A stretch of 44,314 bases of DNA from Nemertoderma westbladi (lineage: Eukaryota; Xenacoelomorpha; Nemertodermatida; Nemertodermatidae). Position numbers and translations under genes: made by a program. Of the stretch, positions 1 through 9,488 are shown one piece after another. Under the pieces are notes generated by a model. The model ran no database searches. It worked only from the letters and a program-made list of their open reading frames with translations, and was not told where the DNA came from. The first letter of the stretch is position 1, and the number at the start of each line of letters is the position of its first letter. The stretch lies in NCBI GenBank assembly GCA_032718475.1, contig JAUCBJ010000828.1, positions 1-44,314 of the forward strand. Reading direction: 5' to 3'.

Positions 1-1362
1 AATTGGGTAAGCTTTCTATTGTTATTTTAACTCACTTCGAATTCTAGCGAGGTTGTTACCCTGGTGACATTATGCAAAGCTAGCAGTAGAATTAGAGTAT
101 TTCTCATGCATACAGAGATCTGGGATGCTATTTAATAGTGACTCTTTAGTTGTCAATATTCTCCTTATACATGATTTTATGAATTTTATCGGCTATTGAC
201 TGTACACTGGGGATTCTCTCACACTGATATACTTAATAGGGCGAATCTCCGCTCCCTTGATCTATTAATTAACGGAATTTTGGGAATGTTTATAAATTGC
301 GTAAAATGGCAATTTATTAAATTCATGAGAGGATATGAATTTAAAATTTATTAAATTTTTTGTCTTTTAAGGGTATCGGTAAGTACTACGATATCTTAAT
401 CGACTAAAATTGTAGAGGATCTAAGGTTTTAACAGATTTGTCAGCATTTTATTATAATAATGCTGTAAAATTTTAACATATTTTTCTCAGGTTAACAACC
501 TGTTGTAATAAAGATATATCTTTATATATCTCAATCGAACTAGATCTTTAAAGGATTTAAGGGTTTAACAGATTTTCCCTATTTATTTTATTTTAACATT
601 TGTTATAACAAACGTTGTGAATATTTATCAAATAGTTAATATTTAGGATGGGCACCGATTTATTCCAGAACATGTCTGGGGACGTTAACCACTGATTCTA
701 GAATTTTGTCTTTCAAGTATATCGGTGGGTGCCGCGATATCTTAATCGACTAGAATTTCAGATGGTCAAAGGGTTTAACAGATTTATGGGTCAAAGATTT
801 TAACAGATTTACTTTGACAGCGCTACTGTTAAATGGACATCTTTCTTCTATATGTATTATTTAAGATACGGTATGAGAGCAATATTGCAAGAAGCAATGT
901 TATTGAGAAGAGGCAAGTCGTTTCCAAGGTCTACCCAGAGCTTGGTTTAGCCGAGACACGAGGATCTGAACTTTGCATTCCTAATACTCTACTTACTGTA
1001 CCAATACTACTTAAGTATAGTAGGGGCGGTATTGTACTTTAACAAGTACTGACATTTCATCTTACTGTAGTCACGTATTTATAGTATTATACGGACAGTA
1101 AGGAAAGAGAAAATGAATTATTTCTCGCCGTTAAACGAAATATATAATGCTAAGTAATTAAGTAATAAACACGAATATATATTGCAGTAATCTACTGAAT
1201 AATCATTAAAATATTATTCTAGTAAATAAAATTAAAGAAAACGATCATAATAATATAAATTACATAATAATGCGTACATAAATATAAAAATAAACAAATA
1301 AAATAATGTAGTCACACACGCAATCCAAACGCTGTTACATTGGGGAGTCCCTAGATGTTAGT
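1..1362. other. AT-rich DNA without a recognisable gene
   Basis: No open frame here resembles a known protein; the longest is 69 codons and looks random. The only structure seen is a diverged direct repeat, listed separately. The stretch lies beyond the 3' end of the minus-strand LINE at 1363. It shows no clear match to the BEL LTRs at 19-22 kb, so the missing 3' half of the BEL element is not visible here. Confidence 0.6.
357..787 (+). repeat. Diverged direct repeat, two copies
   Basis: The segment at 357-440 (TTTGTCTTTTAAGGGTATCGG onset, then a shared CGATATCTTAATCGACTA core) recurs at 704-787 with about a dozen differences. The word TTAACAGATTT also recurs near 430, 567, 775 and 800. This may be an old duplication or part of an unrecognised repeat. 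Confidence 0.6.
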
Positions 1363-1403
1363 TACTACTACTAGGATCGGCATGATGCATTGCAGCTGCA
1401 TTT

Positions 1404-2021
1404 TTAAGAATGCTGTGCCGGCTTATCGACAAAATTGCCCCGCCACAACTCCCTATCACCCATGACATTTGCTAGATCATCCGCATCTTCAAGGCCAGTG
1501 TCCTTTAAGATGCGTCTCAAGAAAGTCATAGGCTGTCCACCATGCTTATTCACTCCATGAGGCTGCCAAAGTACAAGATTATGCACTGGCTGGTCCTCAC
1601 GGCGAAAGCAATGTCCTGCAAAGCGGAGGCGATTTTGTTCTAGTGTCAAGCTTTGGGGAACCAATGAGACACCTCCAATGTTATATAGTGTCTGGTTGGA
1701 GATGTGTGCATTGAACTTGACACAATGAACCCGGCGTAGCATTCTTGTGAATGTGCCATCCAGAGATTTGGTGTCCTCAGCAGTTAGAGCCCAGCATGGA
1801 CTCCCGTAGAGGAGTACTGGAACTACTGCTGCTCTAAATAACCGGACCTTAAGTTTACGATTAATTCTCGGTGACTTCCAAATCCTGGAAAGCCTATTCA
1901 AGGCTGCCCATGCCTTTCCCTTACGTATTCGAAGGTCCTCACCTGACTTCCGGATCCATGATCCCAGGTTACAGAAGTCATCCACATGCTCAAGCATACC
2001 ATCTTTTGAGCTTATGCTCAT
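1404..2021 (-). pseudogene. LINE ORF2 C-terminal region
   Basis: This 205-codon minus-strand frame begins LEHVDDFCNLGSWIRKSGED, continues with LKVRLFRAAVVPVLLYGSPC and LDGTFTRMLRRV, and ends with RLRFAGHCFRRE and HGGQPMTFLRRIL. These are the thumb and C-terminal segments found after the RT in RTE/jockey-group LINEs. It overlaps the RT frame by 4 nt in a different frame, so one frameshift separates them. Function beyond RT support is not known for this region. The same segment is present in copy 2 at 23815-24400. Confidence 0.85.
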
Positions 2022-3144
2022 CCGATCAGAGACTTGCTGAGGACTGTCAAAATTTTGGTCTTTCTGGAGTTAATAAAAAGACCAACACTAGAAGCAGCAT
2101 GTTCTAATGAGCTGAGGTGCCGTTGGGCTCCCTCTAGTGATTCTGAGAGTACTCCTAAGTCATCAGCAAAGTCTATATCAGTTAGGTACATGGCAGGATT
2201 TCCTCGACTTCTGGAGCCAGTAGGTGGAGTTATCATCACCCCATTATCATTATGATGATCTAAGGACATGCGTAGAACATAGTCAACAACAATTATGAAC
2301 AAGAATGGTGCAAGTGTGTCTCCCTGGAGGACGCCCCATAACACTTCAAATGGTTCTGTGTCACCGTCAACAGTAGACACAAATGTTGTCGAACCATCGT
2401 ATACTGATCTGATTGCTGCAATAATTTCATCAGGAATCCCATATAATGAAAGTATGCTGAACATCCTTGAGCGAGAGACTGAATCAAAGGCCTTGAAGAA
2501 GTCAACAAAGATAACAGCCAGATGCCTGTCTTTCTTTTTTGATAACTCTTCAATTATCCTTCTAAGTGCCAAAATGGGCTCCATGGTCCCACGACCTTTA
2601 CGGAACCCATTCTGATTTCCACGGAGCAGTCTCTCAATGTGATCCCTGATGCGATTTAATAGAATTCTATTGTATAGCTTTGCAGCAATCGAGATCAATG
2701 AGATTCCCCGAAAGAACCATAGAGTGTTAGGTTGCCCTTCTTGGGAACTGGCACCAACTTATTTGTTTTCATTTCTTGTGGGACTCTTGTTGTACGGTAC
2801 ATGTGTACTATGATGGGATAGATGAGCTTTAAACACTCAGGTATTTTAAAGACCTCAGGGGGAACACCATCTACTCCACTGGCACGATTGGTCTTAATGC
2901 TCTTTGCAGCAGCCTTCACTTCTGCAAAGGAGATATCACCAATGGGAATATCTGGAAGTACAGACTCAGACACTTTTACTTCTATAAAGTTATCAGGCAA
3001 TATTATTGAGGAGCTTTTCAAAGTGGACCTTCCAACCATTGAGGCGATCGGCTGGTGATTCAGCCTTAACCTTGGTGGTTGGTTGGCTTTTTCGACCAGC
3101 AAGCAAGTTGATCGATCTCCATGCCTGGGATGATAACTCTTCAA
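2018..3144 (-). pseudogene. LINE reverse transcriptase domain, second copy of duplication plus catalytic core
   Basis: From 3144 the RT start is repeated (RASGVDGVPPEVFK, LVPVPKKGN). A frame change near 2698 leads into the catalytic core at 2698-2018. There RT motif A is FVDFFKAFDS, motif B region is LQGDTLAPFLFIIVVDY, and the catalytic box is DFADDLGVLS, followed by INSRKTKILT of motif D/E. All key aspartates are present, so the decay is in the frame and not in the active site. The frame ends at 2018 and the C-terminal part continues in another frame. Such RTs copy the element's own RNA at the nicked target site. Confidence 0.88.
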
Positions 3145-3711
3145 TTATCCTTTTAAGTGCCAAAATGGGCTCCATGGTTGCACGACCTTTACGGAACCCA
3201 TTCTGATTTCCACGGAGCAGTCTCTCAATGGGATCCCTGATGCGATTTAATGGAATTCTATTGTATAGGGATGAGATTCCCCGAAAAGAACCATAGAGTA
3301 ATAGGTTGCCCTTCTTGGGAACTGGCACAAACTTATTTGTTTTAATTTCTTGTGGGACTCTTGTTGTTCGGTACATGTCTACTATGATGGGATAGATGAG
3401 TTTTAAACACTCAGGTATTTTAAAGACCTCAGGGGGAACACCATTTACTCCACTGGCACGATTGGTCTTAATGCTCTTTGCAGCCTTCACTTCTGCAAAG
3501 GAGATATCGCCAATGAGAATATCTGGGAGTACAGACTCAGACACTTTTACTTCTATAAAGTTATCACGCAATACCCTGTCATTATTGAGGAGCTTTTCAA
3601 AGTGGGCTTTCCAACCATTGAGGCGATCGGCAGGTGATTCAGCCTTCACCTTGGTGGTTGGTTGGCTTTTCCGCCCAGTAAGCAAGTTGATCGATTTCCA
3701 TGCCTGGGATG
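2541..3711 (-). repeat. 590-bp tandem duplication inside LINE copy 1
   Basis: Positions 2541-3131 and 3132-3711 are two adjacent direct copies that each start at GATAACTCTTCAATTATCC or its junction equivalent and end with CATGCCTGGGAT. The junction at 3131/3132 joins TGCCTGGGAT to GATAACTC across a short GAT microhomology. The copies differ by scattered substitutions and small indels. One copy has lost a few codons around the NNDRV segment and the other has lost the IAAK segment. Copy 2 of the LINE does not carry the duplication. Confidence 0.85.
2993..3711 (-). pseudogene. LINE RT N-terminal region, first copy of an internal duplication
   Basis: The 230-codon open frame at 3685-2993 encodes the start of the RT palm and fingers: RASGVNGVPPEVFK (consensus GxDGxPxEvfK), FVPVPKKGN, then GNQNGFRKGRATMEP. 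After the RIIEELS segment it does not continue into RT motif A. Instead it jumps back to the INLLAGRKSQPTTK segment that began the domain. This is the upstream unit of a tandem duplication of about 590 bp, so this RT cannot fold as a complete domain even apart from other breaks. Confidence 0.8.
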
Positions 3712-4142
3712 ATTGCCTGCTGTCGTCAGCATCATTGATGGCATCAACCTGTTGGTTTATTAGCTCCTGTAGATTAACAGAGTACTGCCTGTTCAGGGAC
3801 CTAGATGCAGCCTTAACTGCATTCTTGGCCGCTGTAGTCTGTTTGAGTCGGGACTCTTTCTGCGCCTTGTAGAGGTCATTTCGGCACTTCTGAATTTTGT
3901 TGTCAGTCCAGGGGGCCCTTTACCTGTTTCGAGGGTATACAGGAACTGTTTCTGCAGCTGCTAACTTAACTGCTTCTGTGAAGGCAGTATAGCCCTCGCA
4001 GTGATCTGCCGCCTCAGAGGCAAGAACCTCATACCTGTTGCTCAGCTGTAGTGTGAAGCTGCATCTCACACTTGGCTGTTGCAACAGAGAGGACCAGTCA
4101 TGCCGCGGCAAGGCAGATTTCGTTGTTCTGCTAGCACGCAGA
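3712..4142 (-). pseudogene. LINE linker between endonuclease and RT
   Basis: The minus-strand frames here hold the inter-domain region of the LINE (for example PRHDWSSLLQQPSVRCSF at 4111 downward), followed by a stretch with several stops that matches the same region of copy 2 near 22809-22980. It is non-functional here. The start of this segment (about 4076-4140) is repeated, inverted, at the right window edge, which is how copy 3 was recognised. Confidence 0.7.
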
Positions 4143-4737
4143 CTAAGTCTTACCTTTTGGCCTCAATAAGGCGGTGATCACTGGAGAAGGGTCGAAGTGT
4201 AAATGCATTACAGTCTTGTATAGAGCTCCTGTATTTCCTAAAAAAAGTAAAGCTAAGTAAAGCGTTAGCTTCTTGTACTGGGTTCCAGCCGAAAACAATC
4301 CATTTCCAGAGATAAAATCCTGAAGATGGACGGAATTTCGGTTAACACTATTGCTATAGACCCAGGGCGATGTAGGTGATTGATGCAGACTTGCATTAAA
4401 GTCTCCAAGGAATGTTAAGAATGCATGCTGATCCACTCCATCAGTAGCTGCTTGTAGATTCTGGTAGAAATTTCCCACCTCCTCTACAGGGGCAACACTA
4501 GTTGGAGAGTAGCACACAATGAGAACCACCTTAGGAAACTTCTTAGCCAGTCTTCCAGAACATGAGAAGTGGCAACGGATGATGCGGTTAGAGATTTGGT
4601 CTATTTTGTCCAATGCTGCATGTGCAGTTGGATTCATCAATAGACCAATTCCACCATTGCCACTATCAGCAGATGTTTGTTGGATTAGGGAGGTGGTCGT
4701 GGGAAGAGTCTCTTGTTTTCCATAGTTTCTGGACAAC
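4143..4737 (-). pseudogene. LINE endonuclease domain (APE/EEP type), partial
   Basis: The minus-strand frame carries the C-terminal half of an exonuclease-endonuclease-phosphatase domain: a GNGGIGLLMNP segment, VLIVCYSPTS and FLGDFNA, the last matching the conserved GDFN of LINE endonucleases. The canonical SDH motif is still encoded near 4175, but in another frame (SDHRLIEAK), which shows a frameshift before it. The N-terminal half of the domain is absent because the element is 5'-truncated. The frame runs without a stop out of the BEL integrase region upstream, so the 303-codon open frame at 5054-4143 is a chance chimera of two elements and not one protein. Confidence 0.8.
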
Positions 4738-5301
4738 TCTCGGTCTCTTTCCAATAAACATAAACGACCAACCGGGCGATTAAGTTGTTGAGTTTTGAAC
4801 ACAATTCCAGGTTTCTTGAAGTTGCGTCGCATGACGACGAGTTCCACCGATCTCACTAAACCATCATCGGATATATGAGTCTCTATGATACGACCTGTCT
4901 GCCACCTCTTATGGGGAAGATTTGATTCCACGATATGGACCATGTCTCCGGCGCTGACGTTTTCGTGCTGCGCAAACCACTTTGTTCGAAGTTGTAGCGT
5001 AGGAAGATAATGTTTTTCGAAATGGTCAGCGAAACGATGGGATAATAACTGCATAAGTTGCCAAGTTTGTCAGCAGTACTCGTCTCCGTCTGTTATTTCC
5101 GACTGCGGGAACATGGCTACAGGTTTCTTTAGTAGGAAATGCACTGGTGTTAGCGCTTCTAGGGAGTCGGGACTCGATGAGACTGGCATAAGCGGTCTCT
5201 CGTTGAGATAGGCGGCGATTTCCTCCATTAACGTCCGCAAAAGTTCGTCGGTGAGATATGCGCAGCACGGCACTATAAAGTGAAATGCAGTCTTCATGCA
5301 A
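4738..5301 (-). pseudogene. BEL/Pao integrase C-terminal domain (DUF5641-like)
   Basis: The minus-strand frames at 5301-5026 and 5054-4738 carry the end of the integrase: RFADHFEKHYLPTLQLRTKW, then VSAGDMVHIVESNLPHKRWQ, TGRIIETHISDDGLVRSVEL and the ending RPVGRLCLLERD. This matches the domain after the catalytic core in BEL/Pao integrases (WxxEYLxxLqxRxKW, VGDlVLI, WplgrI, DG.vR, RPi.kLcLLe). A frameshift near 5030-5060 separates it from the core. After RPVGRLCLLERD the same frame continues into LINE endonuclease, which marks the junction near 4738. Confidence 0.82.
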
Positions 5302-6065
5302 CGTATGAGTCTCTCACAACTTCCTCCCCACCAAGGGGCGTCGGTGGCATTGAAGGTCCAGCTAGATGCTGTTACTCTTAGCTGATCGTCCACCTGTCTT
5401 TGGTTCCAATCTTTTACGTAAGCTTTAATCTCGTTATTGGTGCCAATGAAATTAGTACCTTTGTCAGATCTCATAGTGTTGCTAGTCCCGAAACGAGCGA
5501 TTTGTCGGCGTAAACTCAGTATGATGCTGTTGGTAGATAGATCGTTCACCATATCAAGATGGATCGCTCTACAACTCATACAAACAAAGATGACGCACCA
5601 TCGCTTGACTATAGTCCTAGCACGATATACTTTAATAGAGCCAAATAAATCCACACCCATATTGGTAAAGGGTGGTTCATAACAGCTTACTCTTTCCCTA
5701 GGTAATTCTGCCTCTCGCTGTGTTAAAGGCCTACTAAATGCTTTCCTACAGGGTATACAGTTCCTAAGAACTTGGTTTAGAGCTCCATGGGGCTTATGGA
5801 AATAATAGCGAGTTCGAATTTCGCTAAGAACTCGTTCTCTACCAGCGTGGTAAAGCTTACTGTGAACATCTACAATCATCTTGATTTGTATTTCAAGATT
5901 TCTAATGAGTATGGGAAACTTAGTGTCAAAGGACAATGGAGCATTGGTTAATCTCCCTCCGACACGTATTAGCCCATCTATAATTGTGCTAGAGAAAGGA
6001 TCTTTTAAGCGCATCTGTGGATTTCTCAACAACTGGAAATATACTTTTCGGAATTCTCGTAACAT
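5070..6065 (-). pseudogene. BEL/Pao integrase core with zinc-binding domain
   Basis: This 331-codon frame holds an integrase, which would join the reverse-transcribed copy to host DNA. The HHCC zinc domain is visible at about residues 68-106 (H68, H73, C103, C106). The catalytic core shows MGVDLFG (D139), MRSDKGTNFIG (D201; family form SDNGTNF, so the residue after D is K instead of N) and WWGGSCERLIR (E251). The DDE triad is therefore complete. The frame overlaps the RNase H frame (6026-7231) by 40 nt in a different phase, so a frameshift separates it from the rest of pol. Confidence 0.87.
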
Positions 6066-7231
6066 TGCAGGAGTCTCAGTATCTGCTTGTTGGCATCATC
6101 ATGTTCTTGGTAACTGATCTTCTCAGTCAGAAACCTATCAGGCAGCCGATAAGTGGGAAGGTCTTTGGTAGCATGGACCTTTTCAGCTACTACTGAAGTG
6201 GCATCATTAGCGATCTTCGCTCTGGAATAGTGATGATGGAAACATGGTTTTAAATACACAATGGCCTTGCAAAGCCGATTCCAGGAGCTATAATGAGCCA
6301 TTGCTCTTTGGATGAGAGGAGAGAGTCCTTGTGAGACATCTGGTGTTCCAGATTTCCAATCTCTTTCCCTTATTTCTATGTCGGATTTATTTATGGTTCG
6401 AGTAACATCCATGGATGGATTCAGAACCACAGTGGCATCACCTGCAATGTGTAGCACAGACAGATCTATCGCTGGCTTAAAGAGCTTTGATTTACTCGTC
6501 CGGGTTTTCGGTTTGACTTTCTCCGCTCCCTTGGCTTGTCTGATCTCCGCCGTGGTGAGATGAGGGGGCCATTCCTCCTCTTCTTTACCTAGGAAGTCGG
6601 GGCCACCTAACCAGTCTGGAGTGTCTATCAGTTCTTGAGGAGTTGCTCCTCTGGAAGCGATATCGGCTGGATTAATCGTCCCAGGGCAATGTCTCCATTG
6701 ATCTACATTAGTACGACTGAGTATAATAGCTACTCTGTTGGTAACAAAGACGCTGAACTGACAGACTTCATTAGTTATATATTCCAGAACGAGTAACGCA
6801 TCAATCCAATAGACAGTTTTCTCTAGTGGATAGTCGATCTGTTCCGTTACATTCTGGCCGATGGCTGTAGCGTTTAGTGCCGCCTTTAACTCCGCTCTGG
6901 GAACCTGCAGTTTGTTGTTTATTAGGGCCTTGGAGGCGGCTAATGAAACTTTAATTCCATCGGGAGTTTCAACCCTCAGGTAGGCTACTATACCTATTCC
7001 AATATCACTGGCGTCTCCAAAAACATGGAGTTGATAGGAATACGTGGGGAGAACGTGACTGAAATACGAGTGGGAAATCTTAAAGTTCTCGATAGATGGT
7101 AAAGAATCCTCCCACTTCATCCATTTCTTTAGCAGTTCTCCCTGGAGTGGATCATCCCATGAGTGGTTTTCGAGCCACATTTGTTGCACCAAGCTCCGAG
7201 CAACTAGGTTTATGGGGCTAATGAATCCCAA
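6026..7231 (-). pseudogene. BEL/Pao RNase H domain (pol)
   Basis: The 401-codon frame begins in the RT connection region (LGFISPINLVARSLVQQMW, a BEL/Pao hallmark). RNase H follows, with LHVFGDASDIGIGIVAYLRV (first catalytic Asp), VPRAELKAA (Glu), VYWIDALLVLEYI (Asp; the usual WTDS has become WIDA) and the closing NPADIASRG. RNase H removes the RNA strand after first-strand synthesis. The frame is in the same phase as the RT at 8047-7421 but is separated from it by a stop near 7420 and a short broken stretch. It overlaps the integrase frame, where a frameshift lies. Confidence 0.86.
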
Positions 7232-7420
7232 TGGATCGAAGTAAGTGCTCAGAATACTCAGGCAAATCCGTTTAGTTCGAACGGGATTATCACGTTGTTT
7301 CAGTTGGAAAAATAAAATGTCTCTCTCCGAGTCCCATTTCAGTCCAAGGGTCTTGGTTTCTGGAAGATCGTCCTTAATGAGGTCAAGATCTTTAACACCT
7401 CGGTCTTCTACTGGGATCGA

Positions 7421-8047
7421 TTACAGGAACTCACGGGAGTTACTAGTGAATTTGGTTAGGCGAAATCCACCTCGTTGTAAGCACTCTACCATTCCCTTGG
7501 CAACATCGATAGTTTCTTCCACCAATGGGAGGGACTTTAGATTGTCATCCATATAAATATCCCATTTGATGTTGTCGATAACCGCTTTAGAGAAGGCGTC
7601 TCTATTATTGTCAGCAGTGGTGCGCACTACCGAACAAGCGTTCGAGGGGCTCGATATGATCCCGAAAGCCTGGATTGTCATCCAGTACTCTACCGGTTTT
7701 CGGTTGAGGTCTCCTTCAGGCCACCACAGAAATCGTAGGCTATCTCGATCCCTAGCTAACGCTTTAACTTGTAGAAACATGCCTTCAATGTCAGAGGCGA
7801 AGGCGATTGAATATTGCCGCAGTCGTAATAATATTCCCAACAAAGATTGGAGTAAGTTGGGTCCCGGCAACAGTTCTGAGTTTAGGGATTGTCCCATATA
7901 AACGGCGGAGCCTTCAAACACTACCAGGACTTCGTTTGGTTTACCAGGCTTGGGAACATAATGGTCTGTCAAGTAATGCATTCTTTCCGTTGCGGGTGTT
8001 TCTTCCGGAACTCGCTCCGCATATCCCTTGTCGATGAGCCCTTGCAT
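7421..8047 (-). pseudogene. BEL/Pao reverse transcriptase catalytic domain
   Basis: This 209-codon frame opens with HYLTDHYVPKPGKPNEVLVV, then GSAVYMGQSLNSELLPGPNL, the substrate-binding block of BEL/Pao RTs. Motif A is FASDIEGMFLQV (D86), motif B region is YWMTIQAFGIISSPSNA (usual F/Y-G-xxxSP), and the catalytic box is IYMDDNL (residues 165-168). The active-site aspartates are intact. It overlaps the preceding frame at 7969-8397 in a different phase, so a frameshift near 8000-8047 breaks the N-terminus. A stop near 7420 ends it before RNase H. Confidence 0.88.
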
Positions 8048-8397
8048 AGCCCTTGCATCTTATACATCTCTTTGGCTCGATCGTTAGACATTAAGCGCCG
8101 ATGTAGCTGTGCAATTCTCTTTTCCGCTAAAGTTCGGTTATTAACGGAGCTGGGTTCTCTCCGCCTAAAAGGCAGACCAATCTCATAGCGACCCTCCTCC
8201 TTCAGATAATGAGTAGTCGTTTCCTGAATTTGCTTAGCTCTCTCTTCCTTGACGGATAACACTTTGTCGTAGGAATTAGGCTCTACAGCTTCTTGAGTAA
8301 AGAATCGTACCGCGTGTTCATCGCGTGCCTTATCATTATATCGCTCTACCACCTCATAGAGTTCGTCGTCGTAAGTCAACAGTCCATTGTTTTGACA
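7969..8397 (-). pseudogene. BEL/Pao RT N-terminal region
   Basis: The minus-strand frame (LLTYDDELYEVVERYND onward) includes RYEIGLPFRRREPSSVNNRT, then AEKRIAQLHRRLMSNDRAKE. This is the standard BEL/Pao stretch ending the protease-RT linker and starting the RT: a yEvgLPwr...lpnNr..A..rl..L.rrl..d motif. Upstream, at about 8400, the match stops where the inserted plus-strand LINE begins. The other side of the BEL element resumes at about 12970 in the protease. Confidence 0.82.
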
Positions 8398-8404
8398 GAT
8401 AAGG

Positions 8405-8687
8405 TTAGGGGCCGTCCAAGTATGACGTCTGCACTTTTCCCCAAAATGTTAACCCCCTCCCTCCCCTAAATCAGATGTCATCAGATAGGCATTGATACCC
8501 CCCCCCCTCCCCTAAATCAGATTAAAAAAAAAAATTTGTAATAAACTATTATATTATATAGGATATATTTATAAATTATGATGTACTTTCTGACTTCGCG
8601 ACATGTGATTAACTGTGTGTAAATACTGTGATACTGTCATATTGTTTTAATTTATTTTTAATCTTACTGCCGTTCTACCTACTCCGG
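8405..8687 (+). other. 5' leader of the Ulp1-RT LINE
   Basis: The stretch starts with GGGGCCGTCCAAGTATGACG, which resembles a motif I have seen in dispersed invertebrate repeats (unverified). It carries two copies of CCCTCCCCTAAATCAGAT (about 8457-8475 and 8503-8521), the second after a run of C, and then an A-run and AT-rich sequence up to the ATG at 8688. It could be the element's promoter and leader, or part of a separate small repeat at the insertion point. Confidence 0.45.
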
Positions 8688-9488
8688 ATGAGTTCCGAAG
8701 ACAGCATTATCATCCTATCGGAAAGCATCCTGAATGAGGACCCCCCTCATCCGGCCGAAGTTGTCTGTGAACTGGCCGGCATTTCCCTCTCCAAGAGGGA
8801 TATAGACTCTCTCAGGGGGGAGTCGTGGTTAACGGACAACATAATCCACGCCATCCTCTGCTCTATCGCCAATGGTAACGAGAATGTAAAGGTCTTCAAC
8901 CATCATTTCTACGACCTCTACGTGTCTCCTAAACGTGGATACAATTCGGTTAAAGGCTGGACGCGGAACTGTGACATATTCGCGCTCGATACGATCGTTT
9001 TCCCTGTCAACCTCAACAGCAACCACTGGGTCCTGGCGGTCCTCCACCGTAAGAAGGCTCGCCTTCGCTACTTCGACTCGTTGGGGGGCACCAATACCTC
9101 CATCACCGGATCCATCATCGAGTGGGCGTCCCGGGAGGCTGAGAGGCTTAACGTCCCCACCCCCGACATTTCAATCGACCCTCCCCTGACAAAGCGGCAA
9201 TTCAACTCGCACCAATGTGGAGTTTACCTCTGCCGCTTCGCCAAGGCGTGTATCGAGGTCGGATCCACCCGGTGCATCAACGACTCGACCATCCAACCAT
9301 TCCGGGAACTCCTCCTCCAGGATATCGAGTCGCTCACGAAATGCCCACCAGTCTCCCCTCACCCCATCCAACTTCCGCAGGGTGACCCTGCGCGAGTCTC
9401 AGACACCTCCGCCACACCCAGCACTGTAGACGCGTCCATGTCGGGGCCCGGGGTGTCCTTCCCACTATGTCCCGAATGCCGGAAGTGA
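8688..9488 (+). CDS. Ulp1/C48-family cysteine protease domain of the LINE polyprotein
   Basis: From the ATG at 8688 (MSSEDS) the frame encodes a SUMO-protease-like domain. WLTDNIIHAILC at residues 47-58 is the usual entry helix. The catalytic residues are His113 (SNHWVLAVLH), Asp130 (LRYFDSLGG), Gln171 and Cys177 (RQFNSHQCGVYLC), with Gln six residues before Cys as in Ulp1 proteins. The triad is thus complete. The end of the segment, CPECRK, starts a zinc finger that is completed after the TGA at 9486-9488. In related elements this domain is part of the same protein as the RT; its role is not established and may be polyprotein processing or removal of ubiquitin-like modifiers. A GTG-started extension to 8628 exists but the ATG is preferred. 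Confidence 0.85.
   Translation: MSSEDSIIILSESILNEDPPHPAEVVCELAGISLSKRDIDSLRGESWLTDNIIHAILCSIANGNENVKVFNHHFYDLYVSPKRGYNSVKGWTRNCDIFALDTIVFPVNLNSNHWVLAVLHRKKARLRYFDSLGGTNTSITGSIIEWASREAERLNVPTPDISIDPPLTKRQFNSHQCGVYLCRFAKACIEVGSTRCINDSTIQPFRELLLQDIESLTKCPPVSPHPIQLPQGDPARVSDTSATPSTVDASMSGPGVSFPLCPECRK

Larger units (their letters stand above)
1363..4737 (-). mobile_element. RTE-like non-LTR retrotransposon (LINE), copy 1, 5'-truncated
   Basis: Read on the minus strand, this element runs from an APE-type endonuclease (about 4737-4143) through a linker (about 4142-3712) and reverse transcriptase (about 3711-2018) to a C-terminal region (2021-1404), then a short 3' end with a triple TAG (about 1365-1375). 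Frameshifts and stops break the reading frame throughout. Its 5' end joins directly to the last codons of the BEL/Pao integrase region, so it appears to have inserted into, or replaced, the 3' end of that element. The 3' end was placed by comparison with copy 2 at 22809-24436: both share sequence up to GCCGATCCTA and differ after it. The RTE-like assignment rests on the C-terminal style and the FADD box and is moderate. Confidence 0.88.

Noticed and set aside
4143-5054. A single 303-codon protein
   Set aside because: It is a chimera: BEL integrase C-terminus to about 4738, then LINE endonuclease. The fusion has no sign of selection and ends after a frameshift.
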